DNA of 64,000 nt from Magnolia sinica (GCF_029962835.1 NC_080573.1:30931001-30995000), one strand, 5' to 3'. Shown: positions 47,101 through 57,173, numbered from the stretch's first letter. The notes: generated by a model from the letters alone, not told the origin. Program-made: numbers and translations.

Positions 47101-47914
47101 TCCCTCTTAGTTCTTCTTACCACCTCAACATCTGATCTTCTTAATCCGGAAACAATGGCTGTTCCTTGCGCCATAAATAACCCAAAGGACTACCATCAAC
47201 ATCAGCCTACACACCACCTTCCCCTTCTTACCAACCCTACACTTTTTTAGCAAACTGGCAATGGATAATATTGCCGGTATTGGGAACATTGGGCACATTG
47301 GGTGCAGACAGTAATTCAGATCATGTTGTTAGATCTGATTTGCAGCTGATTTGCGGAATTACGGATAGAGATGGCTTACCTATCTGTGACGCCATTACTG
47401 TGGAATCAGATTGCCAAAATCTTCCTTTCCTTTCAGCCTTTAGAGAAGATTTGATGGGAGCTTTAGCTCTGGTGTTGTAATGGGGACCCAACTCTTATTT
47501 ATATTTGAGAGGGAAAAGGAATTTGATATTGGAGTGATAAAGTCACTTGATATACATTGATACACCACACTCTCACAGCTTAAGCTTTTTAGAGTAAATG
47601 GTTATTTGACGTACTCTTAGAGCAGAAGGTCCTGTATTCAAATTTCAAGAGCAGCAAATATGCATCACTAATATATTGTTCTCCCACGGAGGGTCAGAAA
47701 AATCAGGTCCGGTCCTAAGAACCACTTGTTTCTTTTCCATCTTTAAGTAATTCTATGGTTTTTTTTTTTTTTTTTTATATATATTATCTTCTCCACATGT
47801 TTCATTTACTACAATCTGCAAGTGGGTATTGTATTTATCCAGTTTTTTGCTTCTTTCAGATCATGGAGGTTCTGAACTTGGTCAGGAGGGAATTAAAAAA
47901 GGAAACTAATTAAA
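38363..47914 (+). CDS. WAP: WPP domain-associated protein, N-terminally shortened copy (4 exons)
   Basis: Join 38363-40431, 41494-41620, 43674-43775, 47861-47914. All introns are GT-AG and phases match. The first in-frame ATG is 38423, giving a predicted 763-residue protein. Family role as known: a long coiled-coil protein that binds WPP-domain proteins (MAF1) at the Golgi and near the nuclear envelope. It is collinear with copy 2 from that copy's residue 154 onward, roughly nine in ten bases alike by eye. It lacks the N-terminal 153 residues, including the conserved MEDLDLYFEDINNRL..MVSDSVIKGMV block. Residues about 31-108 are three copies of a 26-residue unit, and 302-473 are two copies of an 86-residue unit. 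The rest is heptad-like and Glu/Lys-rich. The C-terminus ([34 protein letters not shown] + [12 protein letters not shown]) is well kept. The long open frame argues against an old pseudogene, but the missing native start makes function uncertain. Confidence 0.75.
38513..38746 (+). repeat. Three tandem in-frame 78-bp units in WAP copy 1
   Basis: Units are 38513-38590, 38591-38668 and 38669-38746, each encoding a 26-residue [20 protein letters not shown] segment. Units 1 and 2 are almost identical; unit 3 is slightly diverged. Copy 2 has this segment once ([26 protein letters not shown], about 62888-62965). The expansion therefore arose in copy 1 after duplication. Confidence 0.9.
39326..39841 (+). 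repeat. Two tandem in-frame 258-bp units in WAP copy 1
   Basis: Unit A 39326-39583 and unit B 39584-39841 encode 86 residues each, from LSxNxxLxxML to QIKCxVEDxx. Both contain [36 protein letters not shown]. Copy 2 has a single unit (about 63597-63854). Unit B carries substitutions in its first third ('[14 protein letters not shown]') that replace a charged heptad with a hydrophobic run. Confidence 0.88.
40432..41493 (+). other. WAP copy 1 intron between exons 1' and 2
   Basis: Donor CCAG|GTATGT at 40431/40432 and acceptor TTTTGCAG at 41493. It contains a repeat-like segment with 'gtggggcccacctgttgcatgg' at about 40818-40839 and a TA microsatellite at 41096-41138. The donor splits an AGG codon (phase 2) that exon 2 completes. 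Confidence 0.8.
41494..41620 (+). CDS. WAP: WAP copy 1 exon 2
   Basis: 127 bp. It completes the split Arg codon, then reads [21 protein letters not shown] and [21 protein letters not shown]. It ends at a phase-0 donor, GAG|GTATAA. The '[14 protein letters not shown]' block is a conserved part of the WAP C-terminus. Too short to be found by open-frame length alone; recognised from splice sites, phase and continuity. Confidence 0.85.
41621..43673 (+). other. WAP copy 1 intron between exons 2 and 3
   Basis: GT-AG intron of about 2 kb, with acceptor 'ttggacctcag' at 43673. At about 43200-43440 it holds a piece related to the Tat-like LTR region at 27.5 kb ('gacttggagtcgccactagcc', 'ctccgctcgtaccaaagtacag'). 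The 68-residue frame over that piece (43114-43320) is not treated as a gene. Confidence 0.7.
43674..43775 (+). CDS. WAP: WAP copy 1 exon 3
   Basis: 102 bp, 34 codons, phase 0 on both sides. Reads [19 protein letters not shown] then [15 protein letters not shown], a strongly conserved segment near the WAP C-terminus. Donor GGA|GTAAGT. Confidence 0.88.
43950..44345. repeat. Family 3 partial copy in the last WAP intron
   Basis: Contains 'agcccaaaaatcagactgacttgtgattcaagtgggccacaccaaaacaagcagttggggg' and the reciprocal module 'gaaacaatttggagggtgatcgttgcc', with a terminal 'ggttggggtggattttacataaacatca'. The same modules occur at 21.6-22.8 kb. Non-coding. Confidence 0.6.
44754..45433 (-). mobile_element. 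Copia-type solo LTR with perfect 5-bp target duplication
   Basis: Starts TGTTGGGG and ends ..CCCATCA on the + strand (TG..CA termini), flanked by accat at 44749-44753 and 45434-45438. The minus strand has a TATA box at 45176-45189 ('cctatttatagttt' on +). 'ctatttatagtttaggaaactc', 'ccgcagtccgca' and the 'gactagtcgag / gaccggtcgag' block match the LTRs at 53394-53984 and 56592-57173, so it belongs to a related family. No internal sequence remains, as expected after LTR-LTR recombination. Confidence 0.85.
45606..46175. mobile_element. Family 1 type TIR element in the last WAP intron
   Basis: The inverted ends are 'tggtattagatgggattaggtgagatgg' on the left and its complement 'ctcatcccacctaatccttcccaatacca' on the right (about 29 bp). 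The interior has the family-1 modules 'gtaggtcccaccatgatatgtgggctatatccacaccgtccaccc', 'aagctcaagtggaccccacc' and 'cttctttggggcc'. Non-coding. Confidence 0.6.
46177..46945. mobile_element. Second TIR element of the same type, adjacent
   Basis: Begins 'gtttggcgcatgggttaacagcggattaggtgggagtgg' and ends 'ccatcccacttaaacccatctaatcccatgctcc', inverted to each other and to the element on its left. The interior is family 1 (gtggggccaccatgatgtatgtg at about 46342; tcatggtggggcccacagagc at about 46741). Two such elements back to back suggest insertion of one into the other's edge. Confidence 0.55.
46975..47260 (-). pseudogene. Probable LINE reverse-transcriptase tail fragment
   Basis: The minus-strand translation has '[15 protein letters not shown]' and nearby 'RIKKIR' words of the kind found at the C-terminus of plant LINE polyproteins. 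Weak evidence, no poly(A) tail identified, and the frames are broken. Confidence 0.3.
47861..47914 (+). CDS. WAP: WAP copy 1 terminal exon (54 bp)
   Basis: After the acceptor CTTCTTTCAG the sequence reads [17 protein letters not shown] and stop. This is the expected last segment of WAP proteins, whose C-terminus I recall as a short I/V-M-E/D-I-L-K-L-V/I-R-E-L run. Phase 0 follows directly from exon 3. It lies 4.1 kb downstream across a transposon-filled intron. A short 3'UTR presumably follows. Confidence 0.85.
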
Positions 47915-48316
47915 CCAATTGTTCGGAAGGTGATTTGCATTTCCCTTCAATCTCAAGGGGCTAATGTATACAGTTGTATATATATATATAGATCTTCATG
48001 ACTTGCTTGTTGATCATGAAACTATCCTTGTTTTGGACATGGTGTTTTCTGCAGAAGTCTTTCTTTGTGAGGTCCCCAAAAGGGCTGTGTTCGGTGGCTT
48101 CGTGTATAGGGTGAGCCATTTGGTGGGTTAGTTTGAATTTCAACCCTTTGAGCTTGTGTGGCTTGTGTACAGTTTCATAGTGCCTGGGTATCAACCCGCA
48201 CACTCATCAAGAGTATCAAAGCTTTTCTCACTGTACATAAATGAGATGACTTGAACAACCGTATGGACCGTATGGTCAGGTAGGGAACTCAGTCCACTTG
48301 TGTGTGTCTATGTCTG

Positions 48317-48320
<4 letters not shown>
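47915..48320. other. Presumed 3' flank of WAP copy 1
   Basis: No clear poly(A) signal could be fixed. The sequence is non-coding and runs into a TA microsatellite at 48321. The minus-strand frame 47961-48203 has no support. Confidence 0.35.

Positions 48321-48380
<60 letters not shown>
48321..48380. repeat. (TA)n microsatellite
   Basis: A pure TA run of 60 bp, preceded by a shorter one at about 47979-47991. Confidence 0.9.
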
Positions 48381-48383
<3 letters not shown>

Positions 48384-48469
48384 GCGTGTGAACAGGGGAT
48401 CTTGGCTCGTTTGGGCCGATTATAATGTTTTCTACAATCTATTTCGACTATTAAGTGTCAGCTTGTGTT

Positions 48470-49300
48470 GACCCCAAGAAGTATTCAACGTAGGGCATTC
48501 AATTACCACTGTTTCCTGGGGTGGGGTCCTCTTGAGCTTTGGATATGCTTATGACAGCATGGACAAAACCCATACATCGCAGTGGGCCCCACAGAGTTAA
48601 TTTGCTCTGGTGAGTTACTACACTATCCGCATCCGTACGGAAGCCTGCTAAATAGGACTCGGATTGTGTATTAACTCACCACGCCAGTAAGCTGTGTGGC
48701 CCACTGTGATGTTTGTGTTCTATCCACGCCATCCATCCTTTTTTTTGCTGCTCATTGTAGGGCATGAGTGCAAAATTGAAGCATATCCAAAGTTCAAGTG
48801 GACCACACCAAAGGAAATAGTGAGAATTGATGAATGCCTTCTGTTGAAAACTTCATGGGGACCATAAGTTTTGGATCAAGCTGATCTTTTCCATTCATCC
48901 ATGTCTGTGTGACTTTATGAATAAGTTGGGTGACAAATAAACATCAGTGTGGGCCCCAGGAACATGAGAACGAAAATGTCCACTTTTGAAACCTTCCTGG
49001 AGCCCACCATGATGTTTATAGGCCATCCCAACCGTTCATAGGGTTATTACCACGCAGATAAACTATCGGCACAAGTATCATCCTGATACAAAAACTTCTG
49101 TGGCCCCCACTAAGTTTCTAATAGTGGGCGCTTAATCCCTGTTTTTTCATATGGTGTGGCCCATCTTAGTTTTGGATCTACCTAATTTTTTATATTCTGT
49201 CCTATTGTGATCTTGAGAAACTGATGGACGGAGTGAATTTTCCATGGGCATTTCTGCGAGCCCCACATTGGTTCTGATCACAGGAACTTCCTCTCCAGGG
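48470..49300. repeat. Family 1 repeat copies
   Basis: Modules 'cagtgggccccacagagtt' (about 48581), 'gtgtggcccactgtgatgtttgtgttctatccacgccatcc' (about 48694), 'aagttcaagtggaccacacc', 'gtgggccccaggaac', 'cttcctggagcccaccatgatgtttat' and 'gagccccacattgg' (about 49259) are in family-1 order. Sub-terminal 'gtgagttactac' (48610) and 'ttaactcaccacgcc' (48671) are inverted. Non-coding. Confidence 0.6.
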
Positions 49301-50000
49301 AGCACAGGCAATTCGCGTCCTTCATTAACTGGGCGCCAAAGATCATCCCTCCATTAGCTAAGTGGGCCCAACCCATACATCATGGACTGGCCTGGTAAAA
49401 GATCCTCTTATGGGTGTCTTAAATAGTGGGACCGACTTTAGGCCTTTGATCAGGGGACATTTGCTTGTTGAATTTGGACCGCTGAGGATTTTCCATTTTA
49501 ACCGTCCATCAGGTGTCCATCCACCTTCGACTAATGATAACTCCTAATGTAACTTTGTGGTCGAGCAATCCATAATGGTCCACTTATTAGATGTGCGTAT
49601 CAAAGCCAAATGCAGCTTGTAGTGAACCAAATGCCTTATGACCTCATATGCTAAAATTAAGCTATTTATAAAGGAGAGGATTCATCTTTCTAATAAGGGT
49701 TTTGTCCTTTGGACACAGTGACTTTCAATTAAGTGTATGGTATCTTGTAATGATAAGTCAATATATATTAAAAGTAAAAATGAGACAAAACTAATAACAT
49801 AAATATTGTTACATGCATAATTATAATTGACTTTTTTTTTTTTGTTAGCTTGTTAGTATACCCACTGTCAGTTCGCATTTCACTGTTAGCCACCCCCTCT
49901 AGGGAATCTATAACAAGACCTCGCTGTAATTATAATTGAGTAAAAGGTAAATAAAAGAGAAAAATAAAATAATAACTAACAACACTCTATTTGTTGTCCG
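49300..50000. other. Non-coding stretch with a SINE-like fragment
   Basis: No gene. At 49831-49925 a T-run followed by 'gttagcttgttagtata', 'cccactgtcagttcgc' and 'gttagccaccccctctagggaatc' resembles a retroposon end on the minus strand (A-tail with a worn B-box-like 'gattccc'). Confidence for that piece is low. Confidence 0.35.
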
Positions 50001-50640
50001 GTAAAATACTAGACTTTTGTAGGTAAGATTATTGTCAGGCATACAAGTTAGTTTGCATACTTAGCTAGATTTGTATATAAGACGATTGCCAGAAATGACT
50101 GTCTATTCGTCACACGGTTTAACTTCATTAAGAAAGACATTTATGGTTCATGGGAATTAATGTTTGTATGTTGCTCATTGGCTTCATGGCAAGGTAGTCG
50201 GTAGAGGCGACTGCATATTTGTTACTCATGCCCAAGTTCTGTGGTAAGATTATCAATGACGGGCATATCTTCAACAATATGTTCCTCTCATAGTTAGGCT
50301 TAATGGGTGAGACAATTGTTAGAAATGATATTCTATTCGTTACCATGCACGATTGAGTTTTGACAGCGAAATGATCATGTTTAGACAATCAATTGTTTGT
50401 TACTCGATCACATACTTTGTTGGTAACAAGGTTGGTGGGCAAAAATTTATGTCACTTGGAACCAAACTTTGTAGGCAAGATAATCATAATATGGACCTTA
50501 GTGCATATGCAAAATTGTTGTGATTCGACAATCCATTTGTCATTCAAATTAAACTTTGTGGCAAGACAATTATGGTTAACATCAGTCTATTTATGGCTTA
50601 GGTCAAACCCCATGGTAAGATAGTTAATAGAATCTTTAAA
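50000..50640. repeat. Degenerate tandem array, roughly 60-90 bp unit
   Basis: Words such as 'agaaatgactgtctattcgtcac', 'gcatatttgttactcatgcccaagttctgtggtaagattatcaatgac', 'agaaatgatattctattcgttacc', 'gtttgttactcgatcacatactttg', 'aaactttgtaggcaagataatcataatatg', 'ccatttgtcattcaaattaaactttgtggcaagacaattatgg' and 'agtctatttatggctta' recur in order. The array is worn. Open frames on both strands inside it (50128-50388, 50393-50623) are by-products. Confidence 0.5.
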
Positions 50641-51938
50641 CACTTATGCAAGAAAGCCCCATTAACCTTCTATTTGAAACTTGAAGATATCTCTAGAGGT
50701 CTAGTTGTATGATCGTGAACATAAGATATCAAGCTAACTAGTTCTAACATAATTCACCCAAATTGGTTTGTAACATTATGCTAATTGATAGTGGAAGAAT
50801 TAGATTAAATAAAACTAATGTAAATGTTTATAACGGATGAAGAATAGGCAGCATTATGCTGAAAGTGTAGTGCCGTGTTGAAGTAGCGCGGGCCCGGAGC
50901 TCTTTATTCTTTATTGAATTTATAAGAATATAAGGCGAGTTCTAAAGACTCATAATTGGAACTGATCTCTATAATTTTCTCTAAATTAATTGTCCAATTA
51001 GCTGATGTAACTAATTATACTTCTAACTAAAGATGAGTCTTCATGACCACTTTTTAGTCAGTCAACTATCTAGTAAGCATAGCTAATTAAACTTCTATCT
51101 TGAAACAATTCTTCTAAATCTTCACATAATCAACTGACTTTTAGAAGCATGGGGCCAACCATGTTCCACCATGCACAATGGAAAGATCATCATTTCCTTG
51201 GTCCGATCGTATCAGTTGTAAGGATTTTGTCATAATTTTGCATAGGAAGGTTCTCCCACATGTCGGATTCTTAGCGGTCAATCCAGCGACGTTAGATAGG
51301 GTATAAACACATATATGCCACGTGAATGATCTATGTGCACCAGCATTGAGCATCACACTTCTCAGGGCATCGAAGTTTTACCTTTTTCTTTGTGAGAAAT
51401 GACTACATATGATCATTTCTTTCCTACCAAACGTGCTGTCTAAAATATCCAATCCGTGCAAAAGGAGGTTCAAGCCATGATGATCACTTGGTATGAAAGT
51501 CTGGCCAATCCACTCATTGGGTTAGCCACAAAAGTAAATTGAGCCATACCATCAGCTGTCCATTGATTTGAACGAAGCTGTGTTTGGATTGATCCGTGGT
51601 TAGATTGATTTTGCATAACAACTGATCATCGTGATGTGACCCACCTTTTGCCTGATCAGACATTCTACACACAAAAATGATGCATCAGCCGGGAAGAAAT
51701 GGACGAATGCTTTAGATAGATCAGCTGTATGTGGTCATTATCTTTCATTTCTTATAGCCGCATGTAGAGAAAGCCACCCAGCAAAAAGTGAAAAAGAGGG
51801 TGTTTGATTGGACGGCTCTACTTTCACGAAAAGAAACGCATTGGATCCCCAAACATAAAGTGGCCCACTTCAGCTCAGTGGAGATGTGAGAGCAACTGCC
51901 TCCAATTCCGTTCAAAGTTTCGTCGTGTAGCAGCATGT
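50641..51938. other. Non-coding stretch, nothing identified
   Basis: No coding homology or element termini recognised. Short open frames on the minus strand at 51141-51356 and 51745-51960 lack support. Confidence 0.4.
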
Positions 51939-51948
51939 GGTGGTCCCT

Positions 51949-52602
51949 AGAGCTGTACACGAGTCAAAGTTAGCTCGCTCAGCCAGCACCACTCAGCTCA
52001 GAAAAGCTCAACTTGTCATCGCTTGGGATTGGATTCGGACCAAGCTGAGTTGGTTCTGTGAGCTTAAAAAAATTTCGAGCCGAGTTCGAGCTTGCCCAAG
52101 CTCAACTCCTAGATTGAACCTTAACTCAAATCGACTCGATGACTTTGTTATTTTGTTATTGACGCTGCCCACCGAGTGTTTAATAAAATAATTCAACGAA
52201 GTGTTGTTTTGGGTTCACACATTCTCCGTAGGATCAGCTGATGACGAGGAAGGAATAAATACGAAACAAATCACTACGAAAATAATAATAATAATAATAA
52301 TACATTATAAAACTACCCTCCTATCTTTATTTTGATGTTGTCCGCTGAGTGTTTGATGAAATACCTGTAAAATTATTGTTATTGTTTTGTATTATGTAAG
52401 AAATTGAAGATACACTATATGTGTTTGAGAATATGTTACATAGGCTCGAACTCGACTCGAATTGGCCCGAGCTACTGACCGAACCGAGCTGAGTTGGCCA
52501 GTCAGGCTCGAGGACTAAGCCAAACTGAGTTCGAGCTAGGGTTAGCTACTAGCCAAGCCGAGCTGTGCCAAGCTCGACTTGGTTCAACTCGTGTATAGCT
52601 CT
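51949..52602. mobile_element. Mutator-like element with perfect 10-bp target duplication
   Basis: The ends are inverted, AGAGCTGTACAC at 51949 and GTGTATAGCTCT ending at 52602. They are flanked by an identical ggtggtccct at 51939-51948 and 52603-52612. Sub-terminal 'gagctcgactcgg'-like words run in both orientations, and the middle is AT-rich with an (ATA)n run. 9-11 bp duplications are typical of Mutator-like elements. Related to the element at 57631-58204. Confidence 0.8.
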
Positions 52603-52619
52603 GGTGGTCCCTCCCCGAT

Positions 52620-53340
52620 GCGTTGTGGAAGCAAATTGCGTGGTGTGCCACAGCACCGACCTCGGTGGTGTGTTGACGTCACAAGTTCAGTTGGCCCCAT
52701 TGTTATATCACACCGTCCTTCCATTTTGTAAAATTATTTTAGAGCATGAGCCCAAAAATTAAGAGAGATCCAAAGCTTAAGTACTGGACCTCAAAAGGCA
52801 ATGTGACAATGATGACCACCGTTAAGACCTTCCTAATGCCTACCATGATGTTTATTTGACATCCCGTTCATAAGTCTACACAGACCTTAATGAAGGGAAA
52901 ACACAAATATCATTTTGATCAAAAACTCATGTATTCCTTGAGAAGTTTTTAATGAGAGGCATTCAATCTACCCACTTGATTTTGGATCTGTCTCATCATT
53001 TTTTATATCATGTACTAAATTCATTTTATAAAACACATAAGTTGTAGTGGGATCACATAACTTAGTGACATCAATAGTGAATATGCTTCCCTTGTTGGGT
53101 GCGTTTCTCTTGGAGGGAAACTATCATGCCAACGGAGAACACGCGCTAGGTAAGGCCAAGTCATTAGATGGGTTTTTAATTATCATAGTATGGTTCACCT
53201 GAGATTTTGATCTTATTTATCTTTTCACTTATGCATTAAAGTGATATTTCAAAATGGATGGACTTCATTAATACAGACTACATACCTCAAGGTATGCCCC
53301 ACCTAATCCACTCCTTGCCTACTACGCCCTCTAAAATGCA
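52620..53340. repeat. Family 1 repeat copy
   Basis: Modules 'cagttggccccattgttatatcacaccgtccttcc', 'gatccaaagcttaag', 'cttcctaatgcctaccatgatgtttatttgacatcc', 'ggcattcaatctacc' and 'ggtatgccccaccta' are in family-1 order, diverged. Non-coding. Confidence 0.5.
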
Positions 53341-53393
53341 CATCAAATGGACCGCAGTTTTATAATAAAAATGAACAATTTGAAAGTTAATCT

Positions 53394-53984
53394 TGTTGGG
53401 GATTTGTGCTGCAGAATCACACAGATATGGATGTTGGATAACAATCCAATGACACCAAACAAACACAAGAGAACGACGGATTTAACGTGGAAAACCCTTT
53501 CGGGAAAAAAACCACGGCACAAAGCGACAGAATTCTACTATGAAAGCATAAATTACAAAGAGAAAAGACTTACTCGATTCGAACGACCTCGAATCTCACC
53601 CTTGCTACACCCTTTAGAAACTTTAAAACCCTTTTAGGAACCCTTGGAACCCCTTTAGAAAGATTTTGTATGCCCTAGAATGGCCCTAGAGACCCATATT
53701 TATAGTTTAGGAAACTCCTCTTCCGCACCTCTGCGAAACTGTCTCAAATTTATGCAGACCATGCAGAATCTGCGTAACCCTCGACTAGTCAAGTCAGGGC
53801 CTCGATTGGTCGAAGTGCACCCTCGACTGGTCGAGCCTATCCCTTGACTGGTCGAGCAGCCCAGATCTTCAAAAAATAGCGCTCGCTGGACTTCGAGTCG
53901 CGCGGGCCTCGACCGGTCGAGCAGGCCTCTTGACTGGTCGAGCAGCACGGTGAAAAATAAGATTTAAGATATCTTTTTGCAACA
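53394..53984 (-). repeat. 3' LTR of the copia element
   Basis: 591 bp. Carries 'cctagagacccatatttatagtttagg' (minus-strand TATA box region at about 53683-53709) and a block rich in 'gactagtcga / gactggtcga' words near 53770-53945 that is shared with the 5' LTR and with the solo LTR at 44754-45433. Confidence 0.9.
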
Positions 53985-55409
53985 ATCTCCACCATGTCTT
54001 AAATCTTTAACCGTGTAGCTTCTTAACCTCTTCTCTTATCTATACATCACATCATAGCTTCTCATACACACTCCGTCTTTCTTTTTCACTATCGTCAATC
54101 CCAAAGAAGTTGCACAGAACTTGAACTTCTCTACAAGAATGTTCTAGGTGAGCATATCTGCTGGATTAGAATTCACATGCCCAACCACCTTTGCTCCTGT
54201 CTTCTCAAAAGGAAAGACGTAGTCTTCTTACCATCTCACCGCTACCCAATATTGCTTGTCAGGGTATTTGCTCACAACATTGATAGCTTGTGAAATAACC
54301 AGTCTAATCCATACCATGACATGCACTACCAACCACATTAAAATAAGGTTCATGAGATATATCCTGCTTTTCCTCATCTGTTTTGGGACATGTCCTGAGG
54401 AAAACTTTGAGGAGAGACATGTAGGGAATGCTCTCCGGTTTTGTCTGGTCCATCACTTACTTGATCAATACCTACCCAATGTATTCTGCCTATGATTACC
54501 AAAACCTACTCCTCTTCCAGTCTCAATGCTGAGAATCATCTTTGCAGCCCTCGATCCTTCATCCTGAATGTCCCACTTAACCGAGTCTTCAGTACATTAA
54601 TCTCAGACATGTCATAATTGGCGATATACATGTTATCATCATACAATTCCTAACTCAACATGAAAGAATCAAACCACTTTCCTAGGTAACAGGTCGTATC
54701 ACGACCTCCTGCAAAGCTTTTTTCTTAGCCCCTTTAAACTTCGAATCGCTCTGGTCGCTTTATGTAGATCTGCTCTTCCAATTTCTCTTATAGAAGTGCA
54801 GACTCCACATCCATCCTTCCAGCTCAAGATCACATTGGCCAACCAGCGCTAATCACGAATCTAATAGACACCTTCTATACCATCGGCGCGAATATCTCTG
54901 AGAAACCGATGCCTTCTCTCTGAGTATAATCCTTCGCTATCAACCTTGCTCTGCATCTATGTTGTATCCTCCTGAAGATCCACCTGCATCCAACCGCTTT
55001 CTGGCCAACTGGTAGCTCCACCAGCTCTCATGTGTCGATCTGGTACAACGAGTCCATCACATCGCCCATAGTCACCTTCTACTTCTCAGCACCAGGCCCA
55101 CCTAGAGCCATCTGAATAAAAAACGAATCCCTTACGATATTGGAGTCGTCCATGTATCTTGCAGATATCTTGCGATTATACCGTGTAATTCTTCTCACAG
55201 GTTGCTGCTCCCCCTGCTTTGTATCCCTGTCTGCTCGTCTCAGCCTTCCTGCCCTGCCCTCTTATGTGACCATGCTCAACATGTCACACACGTGTAGAAG
55301 TGGAATCTGTTACAGCCATTGCAGCTCCACCTTTTGAAGTGCTTCTGATCAACCTGTACATGTTACCCAGTCGTCGCGCTTTCATGATTACCTGTGCCCC
55401 CTTAGATAC

Positions 55410-55700
55410 TTAAAGGACACTATCAATACACGTGAACCTGCAACCCATTGCCTCAAGTACATCAAGAGAAATCAAATTCTTCTTCATGTCAAGAATGTAT
55501 CTCACATCAGTCAGGGTACGCTCCACCCCATTAAACATATTGATACGCACCGTACCAACAGCCACAACATTACAGGCACTGTCATTGCCCATAAATACAT
55601 CTCCACCATCGCACTCCTTGTAGTTGGTGAACCAACTCCGATGAGGAGTCGTGTGAAAGGATGCCCCTGTGTCTAGAATCTACTTGCCTTTACGATCATC
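55410..55700 (-). pseudogene. Copia protease and downstream region
   Basis: Minus strand: after a stop, ILDTGASFHTTPHRSWFTNYKECDGG (with the DTGA protease active site intact), then GNDSACNVVAVGTVRINMFNGVERTLTDVRYILDMKKNLISL. It is part of the dead element 53394-57173. The reading frame has stops before and after. Confidence 0.85.
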
Positions 55701-55865
55701 GTATGGTCGTTTGATCGTAGACATAGACAAAACATTACCATCACATCCACTTGATCCATCTGACGTGACAGCATTGGCCTCCTTGTATGAAGCCTCAAAA
55801 TCTTCTCTATTAGATTTAGGATTTGTACAATCCTTCTTTACATGTCCTTCCATCCCACAGTTTCA

Positions 55866-56500
55866 TTATTTTACCTTTCCTTTGCCCTTCCCCTTTGATT
55901 TGGACCTAGAACTTGAACCTGTACCTTGTTCAGAATTTCTACCCTTTTTAAGCAGTGCATCAGAAGATATCCCCATGTCGATGTTAAGCTTTCTCATAAC
56001 TTTCCCTTGAAGGGCTGAGATAACAGTGTCGACACTCAAGATTTTATTGGTGGAGTACATTGTATTCTTAAATGACTCATAAGACGCAGGAAGAGAATTC
56101 AGCAACATACATGCTTGTTCTTCATCTTTCATCACTTCCTCCATATCCAGCAATTTGCAAACTAATTTATTAAAGTTGCTGATGTGAGCCTCTAGATCTC
56201 CGCCCTCTGCTATCTTGAATTTATATCACTGCCGCTTCAAGTGTAGGCGATTTTCAGAGAATTTTTCGTATAGACATCCTTTAACTTCGCCCATAACTTA
56301 GCTACAAATTTCTCCCTCATGACATTGTAGAGAACCTCATCCGTGAGACATAAACGGATCGATAATAAAACCTTCTTATCAAGAGTATTCCATTCATCAT
56401 CAGTCATAGTAGACTTTCGCTCCTTAAGAGCACTATCTTCGCCTTACTTGATTAAGGAACTGATTATCTTGATCTTCCATAACTCAAAATTATTTTTCTA
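55866..56500 (-). pseudogene. Copia gag region
   Basis: Minus strand: LLDMEEVMKDEEQACMLLNSLPASYESFKNTM, then VDTVISALQGKVMRKL, is the UBN2/gag capsid part. It is followed by a basic serine-rich linker and a broken zinc knuckle (GHVKKDCTNPK). Upstream the gag start is diverged with stops. Confidence 0.85.
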
Positions 56501-56577
56501 TGAATACTTCTCAATATCATACATAGTGCTTGCCATTATTACTAATCCTTCATATTCAAATCTGTGCCCCAACGATT

Positions 56578-56589
56578 GCTCTGATACCA
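56578..56589 (-). other. Copia primer-binding site
   Basis: TGGTATCAGAGC on the minus strand, complementary to the 3' end of initiator tRNA-Met, immediately inside the 5' LTR (56592-57173). Confidence 0.9.
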
Positions 56590-56591
56590 CC

Positions 56592-57173
56592 TGTTGGGGA
56601 TCTGTGTTATGGAATCACACAGATATGGATCTAGAATAGCAATCCAATGACACCAAAGCAAACATAAGAGAACACACAGATTTAACGTGGAAAACTCTTT
56701 CGGAAAAAAACCACGGCACAAAGTGATAGAATTCCACTATGAAAGCATAAATTACAAAGAGAAAGGACTTACTCGATTCGAACAACCTTGAATCTCACCC
56801 TTGCTACACCTTGTAGAAACCCTAAAACTCTTTTAGGAACCCTTGAAACCCCTTTAGAAAGCCTTAGAATGCCCTAAAATAGTCATAGGGACCCCTATTT
56901 ATAGTTTAGGAAACTCTTCTTCCGCACCTCTGCGAAACCACCTTAAATTTACGCAGTCCATGTAGAATCCGCGCAGAATCTGCGTAACCCTCAACTAGTC
57001 GAGTCAGGGCTCGACTGGTCGAAGTGACCATCGACCGGTCGAGCAGCTCGAATCTCTAAAAAACAACGCTCGTTGGACTTCAAGTCGAGCAGGCCTCGAC
57101 CGGTCGAGCAGGCCTATGTCGACTGGTTGAGCAACGCGGTGAAAAACAAGATTTAAGGCATTTTTTTTCAACA
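56592..57173 (-). repeat. 5' LTR of the copia element
   Basis: 582 bp, collinear with 53394-53984 with scattered substitutions and short indels. TATA region on the minus strand at about 56896-56909 ('cctatttatagttt' on +). The number of LTR differences could date the insertion. Confidence 0.9.

Larger units (their letters stand above)
43776..47860 (+). other. WAP copy 1 last intron, filled with transposons
   Basis: A 4.1-kb intron from GTAAGT at 43776 to CTTCTTTCAG at 47860. In order it holds a family-3 repeat (about 43950-44345), a copia solo LTR (44754-45433), two family-1 type TIR elements (about 45606-46175 and 46177-46945), a probable LINE tail (46975-47260) and T-rich DNA before the acceptor. 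Minus the insertions the intron would be about 1 kb. Confidence 0.75.
53394..57173 (-). mobile_element. Ty1/copia element with two LTRs, deleted interior
   Basis: The LTRs at 53394-53984 (591 bp) and 56592-57173 (582 bp) are highly similar, TG..CA ended. A perfect tRNA-Met primer site on the minus strand (TGGTATCAGAGC, + 56578-56589) lies 2 bp from the 5' LTR, and a purine-rich tract (GGTGGAGAT on minus) adjoins the 3' LTR. Flanks aatct / aatca give a near-perfect 5-bp duplication. The interior is only about 2.6 kb: gag, zinc-knuckle, protease and pre-integrase remnants, then diverged reverse transcriptase, with the integrase core missing. Stops are frequent; inactive. Confidence 0.88.
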
